Shown here piece by piece: positions 46,668 to 57,738 of a stretch of 64,000 bases of DNA. The stretch is from Meconema thalassinum. Its lineage: Eukaryota > Arthropoda > Insecta > Orthoptera > Tettigoniidae. The notes under the pieces were generated by a model. It saw only the letters and a program-made list of their open reading frames with translations. It was not told where the DNA came from and did not search any database. Positions within the stretch are counted from its first letter, which is position 1; each line of letters opens with the position of its first letter. A program made the translations under genes and the position numbers. The DNA is taken from assembly GCA_946902985.2 (NCBI GenBank), contig OX336388.2, positions 134,055,846 to 134,119,845 on the forward strand. The letters are read 5' to 3'.

Positions 46668-47213
46668 CCCCTGGGCGTCATATCTAGTGTCATGTAGGTT
46701 GACGATCACGGAGTCCCAGCTGAGACCGTCATTGCTTCCACTAACTTGTGCTAGGCTCCTCTCTGTCTTATTTCCTGTCGACCACACTTGCTCAACTCTT
46801 GTTCTCTACCGACCCCAACATGATTAGGGTATCCGAGCCCTAGGGAGTCTCTTCCTTTTGCAACTTCATTGGCCCTTGTTTATTTATTTTTTCTGATATC
46901 CTGAGGAGGCAGCCTTGTTTTTATTTTCATGTTATTTCCTGTCTTTTGCTCATGCCCCCCTCAAGAAGGTAGGGTGTATTTAGCCCCACCACTTGCGGTG
47001 CACTCTGCATATGGCTACACCCTCAAGGGCTGATCAGTTTGGAAGTTGGCGACCCCAAGGGATTTCTGAGCTGAGTCCAGTTTACCTCCTCTTTATCCAT
47101 TACCTCTGGGACAAAGCCTCTCCTAGTATACTTTTTTATCTGCCTTTCATGGCTCTCCTTCCTTCCAACTCCCTCAATCCACATGCTTGAGGGTTGAGGG
47201 CCATTTTTTATTC
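46668..47213 (+). mobile_element. Retroposon fragment, right arm
   Basis: The mirror of 36500-37045; same family as 23211-24542. Confidence 0.6.
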
Positions 47214-48222
47214 CTTCTGTTCTTTATTTGACCTATTGTTTTCCATTTCTTCTTCTAGTATATAAGAGTGTAGTAGCTTAGATTTAATTTTCATCTTTAC
47301 GATGACCCAAACCATTGAGGGTCGCTGTAGAACGCTTCTCTCTTGTCCAAAGGACAGCATGTTGAATTCCTCACTGGCTCATGAATTTTATACTTTGTTC
47401 ACTTAGTTCTCATGGCTTTGAAACTGGCTGTCTTTAACGTGATCATTATTCATTTTAACTTCAGCGTACTAAACTAATTTTATATTAGTTAATTTTAAAT
47501 TAATTATTTTAAATTAATTATTTTAAATTCAGATTTGTGTTTCACAGTAAACACAATTATTATTCTCCGTTTAAAACAAGCCATACCATTCTTTTTCTAC
47601 CATGATAGCTTATACGTGGGCATGGCTATAGATCATCAGCTAAGGATTCAATTTCCATTACCTACACCTCTCATGGTATGCCAATTCGTTAAACTATAGA
47701 AAACGTTTCTATATGTTCTGTTACATTATTATTTGACCATCTCACCGTGTAGTGGTTAACCTACTTGGTTGGCAACACTAAGGTCTTGCCTTCCAACCCC
47801 GACTATACCATGACATTCATTTCAAGGTTGCCATAAGCTTCACTAAGCCTTTGTCAAACCTAACAACGATCTAGTCATGTGCAGAGCACGTCCGCTATCA
47901 CACAGACGAGTAATATGAAACTTACTGACAAGGTCGCTGTGCTGTTATCGCCAAGGGACACTAGACAAACCAAAGCCAGAGTCTCTGTGCAGATTCAAGC
48001 CAGCGGTAGTAGGCAAGCGTATGTTTGTTTAAAAAGCATCATGAATATAAGTCCACTGTCACCACAGAGGCCCCGGTTCGATTTTTTTTCTCAAGACTGC
48101 AACAGGGTATACTGAGTCTTGACAGGTAAAACTTTTTGGGGTCCATTCGTGAACCAGGGCAAAGGGTTGCCCATCCTGACTTCTTCAACACCTCAAACCA
48201 ATGTTTACTATTACTGGTGAGT

Positions 48223-48439
48223 TACCATTTTTTCTTTCTTCGGCTTTTCCCTATTATTTTGAGTCGCCGGAGCCAACCAGCCTCATTTTCATTTTTGCCG
48301 GGGATTTAAGGCCGAATGCCCTTTCTGACGCCACGTGATTTTTCAAGTGAAAATTCCAACCCCCGCTGTCATCGGGATTTGAACCCCAGCCGTCCGGGTA
48401 AAGACGAGCAGCTAAGCACCTGCGCCATCACGCTCCCCA
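48223..48439 (-). mobile_element. tRNA-derived SINE, right arm
   Basis: The mirror of 35274-35490. Confidence 0.75.
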
Positions 48440-48558
48440 CTGGTTAGTTATCTATACTCACATTAATCCATAATTACCTAATAATAATAATAACAACAAT
48501 CATCCTCCATACACATGTCCATTAAAGCATGGTTTCACAAAGATGCTTATGCTTTTAG

Positions 48559-49500
48559 GTGTATAACACGTTTTTTCCTCATAACATGACTATTTACTGT
48601 TTTAGGGGTGAAATGACCAATCAAGGTAAAGGCCCATATCATCCCCTATTTTTTAAGCTATCACACCTAATTTTAGGATTCTTCGTTTCCAAGATATGGA
48701 TTTTTCAATTTTGGGGGGTAGTTTCACCCCCCTGCTATTTTTCATCAAAAACAAAAGATCTTAGGTTCATTTATCATTTTTAGGTGTTTAACACGTTTTT
48801 CCCCCATAACATGACTATTTACTGTTTTAGGGGTGAAATGATCCATCGAGGTAAAAGCCCATATCATCCCCTATTTTTTAAGCTATCACACCTAATTTTA
48901 GGATTCTTCGTTTCCGAGATATGGATTTTTCAATTTTGGGGGGTAGTTTCACCCCCCTGCTATTTTTCATCAAAAACAAAAGATCTTAGGTTCATTTATC
49001 ATTTTTAGGTGTTTAACACGTTTTTTCCCCATAACATGACTATTTACTGTTTTAGGGGTGAAATGATCCATCGAGGTAAAAGCCTATATCATCCCCTATT
49101 TTTTAAGCTATCACACCTAATTTTAGGATTCTTCGTTTCCGAGATATGGATTTTTCAATTTTGGGGGGTAGTTTCACCCCCCTGCTATTTTTCTTCAAAA
49201 ACAAAAGATCTTAGGTTCATTTATCATTTTTAGGTGTTTAACAAGTTTTTTCCCCATAACATGACTATTTACTGTTTTAGGGGTGAAATGATCCATCGAG
49301 GTAAAAGCCTATATCATCCCCGATTTTTTAAGCTATCACACCTAATTTTAGGATTCTTCGTTTCCGAGATATGGATTTTTCAATTTTGGGGGGTAGTTTC
49401 ACCCCCAAACAGGGGATGTTTCCCCAAGTGCTAGGACCCCTCATACAAGTCCCTAGCATGATTGGTTCGCGAGATATGAACAAAAGTGTCGTTAGGTCCT
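48559..49500. repeat. 225-bp tandem repeat, right arm
   Basis: Mirrors 34198-35154. Units start at 48559, 48784, 49009 and 49234. Confidence 0.9.
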
Positions 49501-49619
49501 TTTAACAAAAATGAATCCTACATTCAAAAACGGGGCGTCACCCCCAGTGTTAGGATACTGTCTATGGCAAAATCCCATCAGGGGTTCAGAAAATATTAAC
49601 AAACGTATAGTTAGGTCCT

Positions 49620-50724
49620 TTTGACAAAACCCGTCCGTGCGCGCACATACAAAAATATTACTATTTCACCCCCCCCCCCCCCCCCCCCCGGGTAAGGGTA
49701 GTTTTTATTTTGGGGTGAATATACCCCGTCCATAGAAAAAGAGAGTTCACCACGAGTCCTACGACACCTCATACGTTTAAATCCGATTATTGGTTAGCGA
49801 GATAGTAAAAAGCCGATGACCTATTAGTTTTTTTTTGGTTTATTTAAATACATAATAAAAACACTCATTTATAAATCATCATTTAAAAAGCCCGCTCTTT
49901 TACAAAAACCGCCAAGTTCGTAGGTATACAAAAATAAATTACTATTTCATCCCCCGGGTAAGGGTAGTTTTTATTTTGGGGTGAATATACCCCATCCATA
50001 GAAAAGGGGAGTTCACCACGAGTCCTACGACACCTCATACGTTTAAATCCGATTATTGGTTAGCGAGATAGTAAAAAGCCGATGACCTATTAGTTTTTTT
50101 GGTTTATTTAAATACATATTAAAAAACACTCATTTATAAATCATCATTTAAAAAGCCCGCTCTTTTACAAAAACCGCCAAGTTCGTAGGTATACAAAAAT
50201 AAATTACTATTTCATCCCCCGGGTAAGGGTAGTTTTTATTTTAGAGTGAATATACCCCGTCCATAGAAAAGGGGAGTTCACCACGAGTCCTAGGACACCC
50301 CATATGTTTAAATCCGATAATTGGTTAGCGAAATACTAAAAAGCCGATGACCTATTAGTTTTTTGGGGTTTATTTTAATACATTAAAAAAAACCACTCAT
50401 TTATAAATCATCATTTAAAAAGTCCGCCCTCTTACAAAAGCCGCCAAGTTCGTAAGCATACAAAAATAAATTACTATTTCATCCCCCCGGGTAAGGGTAG
50501 TTTTTATTTTGGAGTGGATATACCCTGTCCATAGAAAAATGAGAGTTCACCACGAGTCCTAGGATACCCCATAGGTTTAAATCCGATTATTGGTTAGCCA
50601 GATACTAAAAAGCCAATGACCTATTAGTTTTTTTGGTTTCTTTAAATACATATTAAAAAAAACACTCATTTATAAATCATCATTTAAAAAGCCCGCCCTC
50701 TTACAAAACTCCTCAAGTGCGCAG
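49620..50724. repeat. About 266-bp tandem repeat, right arm
   Basis: Mirrors 33000-34100. A long C run (about 20 C, near 49671-49690) replaces the shorter G run of the left arm. Confidence 0.85.
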
Positions 50725-51154
50725 GCGTATAAAAAAACATTCATCGCCATAATGTCAAAAAACAACATGTTTACCCCAAATGGCGTTTCCCAATTCCATC
50801 CATTTTTAAAAAATAAACTCACCATCATCTAGAGCGGATAAAATACCATCTAAACGACCCCTCACTCGACCCTACTCCTTCCCCACCACCTAACCCTTTC
50901 CCAACATAGGCAGACATATTCAAGCACGAGCGCGACTTCAGGAAACCAACACTACCCCATTACTCGCGAATGACCTTTTAGTTTTGGTCTTTTAATCAAA
51001 TAAAGAGGCTATAGGAAAGTAGGGGGCATTACTAGCAGTGCTAGGACACCCTGTATGTTCAAATCCCATGTTTGGTTAGCGAGATATCAGGTTCGGGGCC
51101 GCTACGAGGGTGGCTCAATAAAAAGTGGAGCAGCTTTCCCCTCATCCCACTACT

Positions 51155-51160
51155 AAAATG
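51155..51160 (+). repeat. Right AAAATG target duplication of the palindrome
   Basis: A direct 6-bp repeat matching 32564-32569. Flanking bases beyond it differ on the two sides. Confidence 0.75.
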
Positions 51161-51640
51161 TACTATTAAAAGTCTTAAAAATAGCATAAAAGTAGAAAAT
51201 TCAAATTAAATAATAAATTCAAAAATATTAAAAATTTAAAAAACTAATACATTTTAAAAAGTTAGAAATTTAAAGATTAGCCTAAAAGGCTGAATATATT
51301 AAAAATTTTAAAACTTAAAATAAAAATTAATAATAAATATAACCATAAATAAACATATTAATAGGGACATGGCGGTGCAGTGCTCAAGCTGCTTGCTTTT
51401 CACCATGCCAAGAGAACATATGAATCAATGTTGCTGGCAACTATGTGGAAGAATAGCAATTGCTTGTCTATTGTTGTAACAATGTGTTTACTCACTTTTT
51501 AATACAGCTTCCGTGTGAATTAAGATGTTGGGAACGTCTCTCGTACAAGGATATTACAATTACAACAATATTCGTTAATAATTGCCAAAAATTTGATAAT
51601 TCAACCCCTGTGCTCCTTAAGAGACTCCCTATATTTTAGC
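51161..51640. other. AT-rich stretch after the palindrome
   Basis: Very AT-rich with no gene or repeat recognised; the part to 51360 is simple-sequence-like (AAATT/TTAAA). Confidence 0.5.
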
Positions 51641-51649
51641 CGTTAAACC

Positions 51650-51965
51650 GCTCACCACGACTGCAATTGGGAGCTGCAGCAAATTTGAGAATCGCAGGTT
51701 CGGATCCCGGCGCTAGCAGTGGATATCCTGAGTGTGATTTTCCCAGGACTTATCCACACTCCCCGTAGGCGAATGCCGGGATGGTGCTGTACACGAAAAT
51801 CCGGAAAGGAGCCTGTTGGAATATCCATTGCCCCCAGCTGGATCGCCTATTTCTAACACACCGGCAAATTACTACATTAGAAATCGCTCCCAACATGGCC
51901 TTTAGGGATTTACATACAGCAGTTACATGATTATTGTGGATCAACACCAACTACACGGGGCACAC
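51650..51965 (+). mobile_element. SINE-like element
   Basis: CGCAGGTTCGGATCCCGGC (51690-51708) is a good B box. An A-box-like region (AGCCGTTAAACCGCTC) lies upstream, and a non-coding body follows. The ends are not defined. Confidence 0.45.
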
Positions 51966-53183
51966 CTACCTTTACTTACCTTCTCGGGGACTGGGAATTC
52001 AGCTTCGCCTACAATACATCCACAATACTCTAGTTCTTATATTAAAATGAATCACGCACCAACAACAACTAATAACGAACTGAATAAAATGTATTAACAA
52101 TGGTGTAAACTAACCTAGTATAAACAAAATAACAATAAACTAATTTAACAATCAAATTAAAATAAAAACACGCAATCATTCACACTTCCTTTCTACTACA
52201 CATCTTATTACAATGCTGTGTAAAAAAATTATGAGCATAAGATTCTTGGCTTGTTTTAGGCCTTCACTGCGTAAAAGGAAAATCGTTACTGAAGGCTCTT
52301 ACATTCGTGGCATTCCCGACACCTGATTTCATTCACTAGGCTGCGTTTGGAGAACGCACGTGCACTGGCCTGTTTCATCAATGAAACGCTCGCACCACGC
52401 TGCACTCGGAACTAAATACAATTTTTACAAGGTGGTGAGTCTTCACCTGTTAATATTATGTCACACCGCTCTCCAAATCTAGCGGTGAATCATACTAGTC
52501 AGCCCACATCGAGACTGCTTTTGAGTGCGTTTAAATACACGTAAAATTAACATTTAGATCTTACAAAAAAGCACATAACTTCTATGTTTCTTAAACAATC
52601 ATCCTGAAAATTTTTATACACTATTTCATTCGCACCCCGAAATTGTTCTAGACCAACCCGGTTCAACAATTACTCTTAACAGTGTGCAATCATTCAAACA
52701 AAACATCTGCTCATAAAACACACGCTATTCCAAAACAATTGATTAATAAATCCTACTAAATTATTTAACTAATTAAATCATTTCCAAAGAATTATTTACA
52801 AGTAATATGTTCATAATAATATATATTATTTAGTGTTGCTAACACGATACTTTCGAGATTCTGGCTTCTCGGTTACAATACATCTCTCAATTAATTATAT
52901 ACACTGGTTTTTCACATAACCATTCTCTAACATTCCGTAGTTTTGATATACTGCTTACACATCGTCTTATATAGGTTTCATTACATTGTCGGTCTAATAC
53001 AGTCGACTAATTAAGGTTAACTGTACGTAATTACATAACTTCTGGTTTAATAAAATTTAATAATTGTATTATAGACATAAGTAGACAATCGTTCTCTAGT
53101 TGTATTTCCGCTAAAACCCTTCCTGTCAACACATATAAATCGTTACCTCACAAGAACTGGACTACTCGTATACAATGACACTT
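51966..53183. other. Non-coding stretch upstream of the LINE
   Basis: No credible ORF, RNA gene or repeat recognised. In particular there is no gag-like ORF1 for the LINE that follows. Confidence 0.5.
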
Positions 53184-53195
53184 ATCATGATCCAT

Positions 53196-53278
53196 GGAGG
53201 ACAGCGTTGCTCAACGTCCGTAGGATTTAACCTTAAAATACCCTACACGTGTCCTCCGGGTGGTGCTAATCGAGCAAC
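53196..53278 (+). ncRNA. HDV-like ribozyme candidate at the LINE 5' end
   Basis: Five complementary segments occur in the nested double-pseudoknot order. P1 is GGAGGAC (53196-53202) with GTCCTCC (53251-53257). A 3-base joiner follows. P2 is GTTGCTC (53206-53212) with GAGCAAC (53272-53278). P3 is ACGT and GTAGG (53214-53217, 53220-53224) with CCTAC and ACGT (53242-53250). The 3' strand of P1 follows P3 directly. The segment before P2's 3' strand reads GCTAATC, supplying a C-N-A-A type catalytic cytosine (C53266). The fold starts at the first base of the element, where self-cleavage would define the RNA 5' end, as known for R2 and some other LINEs. A clear P4 stem is lacking. Activity is not shown. 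Confidence 0.7.
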
Positions 53279-53287
53279 AACAGCAAG

Positions 53288-56200
53288 ATGCCGCCGTACT
53301 GCCCTACAAGGCCTCACGGCTATGACAATCGTGCAAAGAATTTAAATAATAGTCCTTCTGAGGACTCACATTCACATTCACACACCCGAACATTCGGCTC
53401 TGTATTAACCATCTGCCAACTTAACATAGAAGGTATCAGTAAGGCAAAAAGTGAATATTTATCCAAGATCCTTCATGAACTATCCGTGGATGTGGTAGTA
53501 CTCCAGGAAACTCACACAGAAGATGACCAGCAACTGAAACATAGGGGTAAAATTCCAGGATACCAACTAGCTGCAGCAGTGAATGATCCTAAGTATGGCA
53601 TAGCCACCTTTGTCAAGAACGATATAGCAAACTGTGAAGTAATGGAACATGTTACAAACGAAGCATTCTTCTCCTCATCTATAAAGGTAGATAATGTCGT
53701 GATTACTAACGTATATAAACCACCTAGCGTCAACTGGCCGGATCACAGAATGTTCGTACCATCAGAAAACAGCATCATTCTTGGAGACTTCAACAGCCAC
53801 CACACGCTATGGGGATACGATGAGTGCGATGAAAATGGAGACAGACTATTTGAATGGATGGATGCAAGAGATCTTAAGCTAGTGTACGATGCCAAGGACA
53901 AAGGAACTTTCCACTCTGGTCGTTGGAAGAAAGAATATTCGCCAGATCTTTGTTTTGCCTCCCATAACGTCATGTCAACTACCTCAATACACAGACAAGT
54001 ACTGAACAATTTCCCTCGGAGCCAACACAGACCCATAATCTATAGAGTTGGTCTTCAGATCCCTGTTATTAGGTCTGTACCCATACCTAGATGGAACTTC
54101 CAGAAAGCTGACTGGAAGACATATGCTTTGTACACAGATGCCAACATTAGGTGGATAACTCCAACGCCAGAAAATTACTGGAGGTTTGTTGGGCTAATAA
54201 AATCAGCTGCAAAAAGAACCATCCCTCGTGGCTATCGGAGGGATTACATACCTGGTTGGAATGAGGAAACAAGTCGCTTATCTGCTGAATACTTAGAAGA
54301 AAACAGTCAGGAGAAAGCAACTGAACTTCTGAAATCTCTAGATAACGCTAGAAGAGAGAAATGGATAACAGCAGTACAAGATCTCAACTTCACACACTCG
54401 AGCAGAAAAGCATGGTCACTCATCCGTAAACTAGATCCAACTTCCACACCACCGAGGATGCAGACCTCCATTAATGTGGAAAATATAGCAAACCACCTGG
54501 TCTCTGTATCTCGGGCTCCGGGGAATAAGAAATTCACAAAGCAAGTTAAGTCGGAACTAAGACAGAGAAAACAAGTAATCCAACCAAATGACCAATATTC
54601 AAGTCCATTTTCCTCAGAAGAAATACAAAATGGTCTCGACTCCCTTCGTGGTGGTAAAGCTGCCGGATTTGATGGCATATTTCCAGAACTTTTAAAGAAT
54701 TGTGGTCCAGCAACCAAGCACTGGCTTGCTTCTTTCTTTAGTAATGTTCTGCAGTCAGGCCGACTGCCTCCCTTGTTTAAGAAAACTAAAATTATTGCTA
54801 TCTTGAAACCAGGCAAGGATCCCAATTTACCCCAAAGCTACAGACCAATAGCCCTACTAAGCGTAACTTACAAGCTTCTGGAAAGACTGATTCTTAACAG
54901 GATAGCTCCTACGATTGATTGCCTCATTCCGATTGAGCAAGCTGGTTTTCGTCATGGTCGTGACTGTAGCGATCAGTTGCTCGCTTTGACTTCCTATATA
55001 GAAAGTGGATTTGAGAGGAAGAAGAAAAGTGTCTCTGTGTTCCTCGATCTTACCGCTGCCTATGACACAGTCTGGAAAGAAGGTCTCCTCCTGAAACTCA
55101 GTAGAGCAATACCATGTCTCAAGATCTTCACTCTGATAAAAAATATGTTGGGAAACAGATTTTTCCAGGTTCATACAGAACATGTCCGCAGTCGTTTTCA
55201 CACACTCAACAACGGTTTGCCACAGGGTTCAGTGCTGTCTCCCATTCTCTTCAATTTATACATACACGACCTTCCAGAAACCACATCTCGCAAGTTCATC
55301 TATGCAGATGACATCAACCTCACCTTACAAAGAGCAGACTTCAGTGAAGCTGAAGAAATCCTATCCCAGGATCTTGAGAAGATGGACGATTATTTCACAA
55401 AGTGGCGATTGACACCTAGCCCCCTGAAAACAGAAGTAGCTACGTTTCACCTCAGTAACAGGAATGCAAACTACCAACCGACAGTCAGGTTCAGAAATCA
55501 CACACTGCGATGTAATGCTACCCCCAAAAGCCTTGGCGTAACTTTAGATAGATCTCTAACCTATCGCAATCACCTTCAGAAACTGGCAGCTAAACTGAAA
55601 AGTCGTAACAACCTTCTGGGAAGACTAGCTGGAACATCATGGGGTGCAGATGCAAATTCACTGCGAACAACTGCTTTAGCACTAGTATATTCTTCAGCTG
55701 AATACTGTTCTGCTGTATGGCTGAATAGTTCCCACACTCGTCTGGTCGACGTCCAGCTACACCACACAATGAGAATCATATCTGGCACCCTGCACCCTAC
55801 TCCTGTACAGTGGTTACCCGTACTGAGCCACATTCAACCTCCTCACATCAGACGACAAAATGCCCTTGTCAGATTATGGACTAAGGTGATGATGAACAGC
55901 TCTCTTCCCATCCACCAGGATGCAGATGAAAACGACGTAGCAAGACTGAAATCCCGGAAACCTGCCTGGAAGACGGCCAGGAATCTAGCTGACATACCAT
56001 TTAGACCTGACGAAGCATGGAAGCAAGAATGGGCCAGATTACACCCACATGGTCTAATCAACATCGATGACCCAACAGCAAAACCTCCTGGGTTCAACCT
56101 CCCGCGCACCATCTGGACCAGACTAAACAGGATACGCTGCGGCGTTGGAAGAACTGCTTCTGCACTACACCAATGGGGGTGGGTGGAGTCTCCTTCCTGC

Positions 56201-56341
56201 AACTGTGGTGCTGAAATGCAAACCATCAGCCACATCGTGAAAGAATGTCCTCTGCGGGCATTCACTGGGCCTGTGGAGGAGCTACATCAAGTAACCCCTA
56301 CGGCACTCACTTGGTTGGAAGGACTAGACATCAGCTTGTGA
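53288..56341 (+). CDS. LINE endonuclease-reverse transcriptase, 1017 aa
   Basis: N-terminal APE-type endonuclease (residues about 38-255): QLNIEG (N46), VLQETHT (E74), LGDFNSHHTLWG (about 164), SPDLCFAS (about 220) and SQHRPI (about 245), with Gln where many relatives have Asp (SDH). Reverse transcriptase (about 435-720): QSYRPIALLSVTYKLLERLI, EQAGFRHGRDCSDQL, SVFLDLTAAYDTVW, NGLPQGSVLSPILF (about 643) and FIYADDINL (catalytic YADD about 671-674). The C-terminal part has NNLLGRLAGTSWG and a CCHC-type knuckle, CNCGAEMQTISHIVKEC (about 971-987). No RNase H domain seen. The ATG is the first after the leader, and no stop or frameshift interrupts the frame, so the protein could be active. It belongs to the I/Jockey group broadly; I cannot fix the clade. 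No ORF1 precedes it. Confidence 0.93.
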   Translation: MPPYCPTRPHGYDNRAKNLNNSPSEDSHSHSHTRTFGSVLTICQLNIEGISKAKSEYLSKILHELSVDVVVLQETHTEDDQQLKHRGKIPGYQLAAAVNDPKYGIATFVKNDIANCEVMEHVTNEAFFSSSIKVDNVVITNVYKPPSVNWPDHRMFVPSENSIILGDFNSHHTLWGYDECDENGDRLFEWMDARDLKLVYDAKDKGTFHSGRWKKEYSPDLCFASHNVMSTTSIHRQVLNNFPRSQHRPIIYRVGLQIPVIRSVPIPRWNFQKADWKTYALYTDANIRWITPTPENYWRFVGLIKSAAKRTIPRGYRRDYIPGWNEETSRLSAEYLEENSQEKATELLKSLDNARREKWITAVQDLNFTHSSRKAWSLIRKLDPTSTPPRMQTSINVENIANHLVSVSRAPGNKKFTKQVKSELRQRKQVIQPNDQYSSPFSSEEIQNGLDSLRGGKAAGFDGIFPELLKNCGPATKHWLASFFSNVLQSGRLPPLFKKTKIIAILKPGKDPNLPQSYRPIALLSVTYKLLERLILNRIAPTIDCLIPIEQAGFRHGRDCSDQLLALTSYIESGFERKKKSVSVFLDLTAAYDTVWKEGLLLKLSRAIPCLKIFTLIKNMLGNRFFQVHTEHVRSRFHTLNNGLPQGSVLSPILFNLYIHDLPETTSRKFIYADDINLTLQRADFSEAEEILSQDLEKMDDYFTKWRLTPSPLKTEVATFHLSNRNANYQPTVRFRNHTLRCNATPKSLGVTLDRSLTYRNHLQKLAAKLKSRNNLLGRLAGTSWGADANSLRTTALALVYSSAEYCSAVWLNSSHTRLVDVQLHHTMRIISGTLHPTPVQWLPVLSHIQPPHIRRQNALVRLWTKVMMNSSLPIHQDADENDVARLKSRKPAWKTARNLADIPFRPDEAWKQEWARLHPHGLINIDDPTAKPPGFNLPRTIWTRLNRIRCGVGRTASALHQWGWVESPSCNCGAEMQTISHIVKECPLRAFTGPVEELHQVTPTALTWLEGLDISL

Positions 56342-56360
56342 TGAAATATCAGAATCTGCA

Positions 56361-56363
<3 letters not shown>

Positions 56364-56399
<36 letters not shown>
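56364..56399. repeat. (GT)n microsatellite
   Basis: About 18 GT units in the 3' untranslated region of the LINE. Confidence 0.95.
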
Positions 56400-56402
<3 letters not shown>

Positions 56403-56556
56403 CGTGCATCCCAGTTATTATGTCTGTAATACTTTACATCCATGTATATAAATATGTATATATTAATTTTTATTTTGTAATAGCAATTATATGTAATACA
56501 TTTCAACGATTGTCAAATGAAGCATCATACGCTAAATAAATAAATCATGATCCATG

Positions 56557-56990
56557 CCTTCTTATCAAAGAAAAATAATACTTCGACTTCCCTTTAAAAT
56601 GCGGAACTTCCTTCGCACGAGCATTCTTCATAGCTCTACAAATCCTCATATAACAGTATATATGGCATAAACAATTATCATCCACTACGTTAAACAATAA
56701 CCCAAACGTATTAATTGTTATTAACATATCTTCTGTAGGAACTTCTCTCAAATAATGGCATGATCCTCAGTATCATCCCACATGACTACTGAACTACAAT
56801 TATACATGCTTAAGTTCTTCAAACGAAACTTCCAACTGTAATGAACGATATTAGACTGTCGTGATTGACCTCCTAAAGTTTACTCCACAACAAGATAATT
56901 AACTGTTAACTCGTCTGTCACAAATACATGTAATAAAAATAATATTCCTGTCTCATCTCACTTATCAAGCTTTAAATTGTTTATCGTTGT
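56557..56990. other. Non-coding stretch
   Basis: AT-rich; nothing recognised. Confidence 0.5.
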
Positions 56991-56994
56991 AATA

Positions 56995-57738
56995 TGAGAA
57001 GCTTATTTCCAAAAGGTACCAAATCCAAAAAGTAAAATTTTACATGAGAGAGGAAAGACGCTCAGAGTGTAAAATTTCAACTGAAAATCCATTTGAACAC
57101 TTTTATTATGTTCAGATTGAATAAATGCATTGTTATACGAAGTATTTCTGTTTAGGCTTTTGCAGTTTAGGAAATATTCAAAGAAAATTATGGATTTGGT
57201 ACTTTTTGGCACTGAAACTATAAACACTTGCAACAGAAAAACATAAATTTCACTGCAGTCAACAGAATCTTCGAGAAAACTGATTGTATTTAGTTATGCA
57301 ATAATTAGATTTAAGGTGTTTACAGTGAAGGCATAGATTATTTAAATAATATTAAATAAAATTGAACAAAACAATGAAAATTATGCAAAGTAACTTAGCA
57401 GTGCTGAACTTAGGGAATTATGATTGTAGTTAGTGTCTAAAGAACATGAATATGGTAAATAACTTGTGAACTGGACAATGGAAAATATTATCCTGTACTA
57501 AAAGAAATGGCTCTCATTGGCTGCATGGATACGGTACGTATTGTCACATTCAGGCCACAGGATTTGGTACTTATTGGCATCAAATGAGATTTTCAGTGCC
57601 CTGTTTGTTATGGATTTAGGTCATTTTGGCAATTTCTTTTTATTTCATACGATGGAGCTTCCTACCAACGTACGTTTTCCATCATAATCTCAATTTCGAT
57701 TTTTTTGGATTTGGTATCTTTTCGAAATAAGCTTCTCA
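56995..57738. mobile_element. MITE with about 40-bp inverted repeats and TA duplication
   Basis: The ends are TGAGAAGCTTATTTCCAAAA and, inverted, TTTTCGAAATAAGCTTCTCA. The repeat continues through GGTACCAAATCCAAAAAG with a few mismatches. It is flanked by TA (56993-56994, 57739-57740), as for Tc1/mariner-type non-autonomous elements. GGATTTGGTA also recurs internally near 57192 and 57559. No transposase ORF. Confidence 0.75.

Larger units (their letters stand above)
32570..51154. mobile_element. 18.6-kb giant palindromic element with 6-bp target duplication
   Basis: The left arm 32570-41851 and right arm 41891-51154 are inverted copies, differing by scattered substitutions and small indels, around a 39-bp spacer. 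Both ends are the same sequence, 5'-AGTAGTGGGATGAGGGG on the left and its perfect inverse ending CTACT-3' on the right. Homology stops exactly where a direct repeat AAAATG begins on each side (32564-32569 and 51155-51160). This is the pattern of an integrated element rather than a simple inverted duplication. Length, 5'-AG terminus and 6-bp duplication match those described for Polinton/Maverick elements, but no DNA polymerase B, integrase, protease, packaging ATPase or capsid gene is visible. Each arm contains satellites, SINEs, a tRNA-Leu gene, a FLYWCH ORF and a TTAGG-type array. Confidence 0.8.
53196..56543 (+). mobile_element. Near-full-length I/Jockey-like LINE, intact ORF, 12-13-bp target duplication
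   Basis: It is flanked by ATCATGATCCATG (53184-53196 and 56544-56556; the last G may be element or target). It has a 92-bp 5' leader, one uninterrupted 1017-codon ORF, a 3' region with a (GT)n run (56364-56399) and a short TAAATAAATAAA tail. Perfect duplication and an open frame indicate a recent insertion. A degraded relative lies at 15358-16276. Confidence 0.9.

Noticed and set aside
32570..51154. A complete Polinton/Maverick
   Set aside because: The ends and duplication fit, but no DNA polymerase B, integrase, protease, packaging ATPase or capsid frame can be found in either arm.
57003..57233. A 76-codon ORF as a gene
   Set aside because: It lies inside the TA-flanked MITE and overlaps its inverted repeat.
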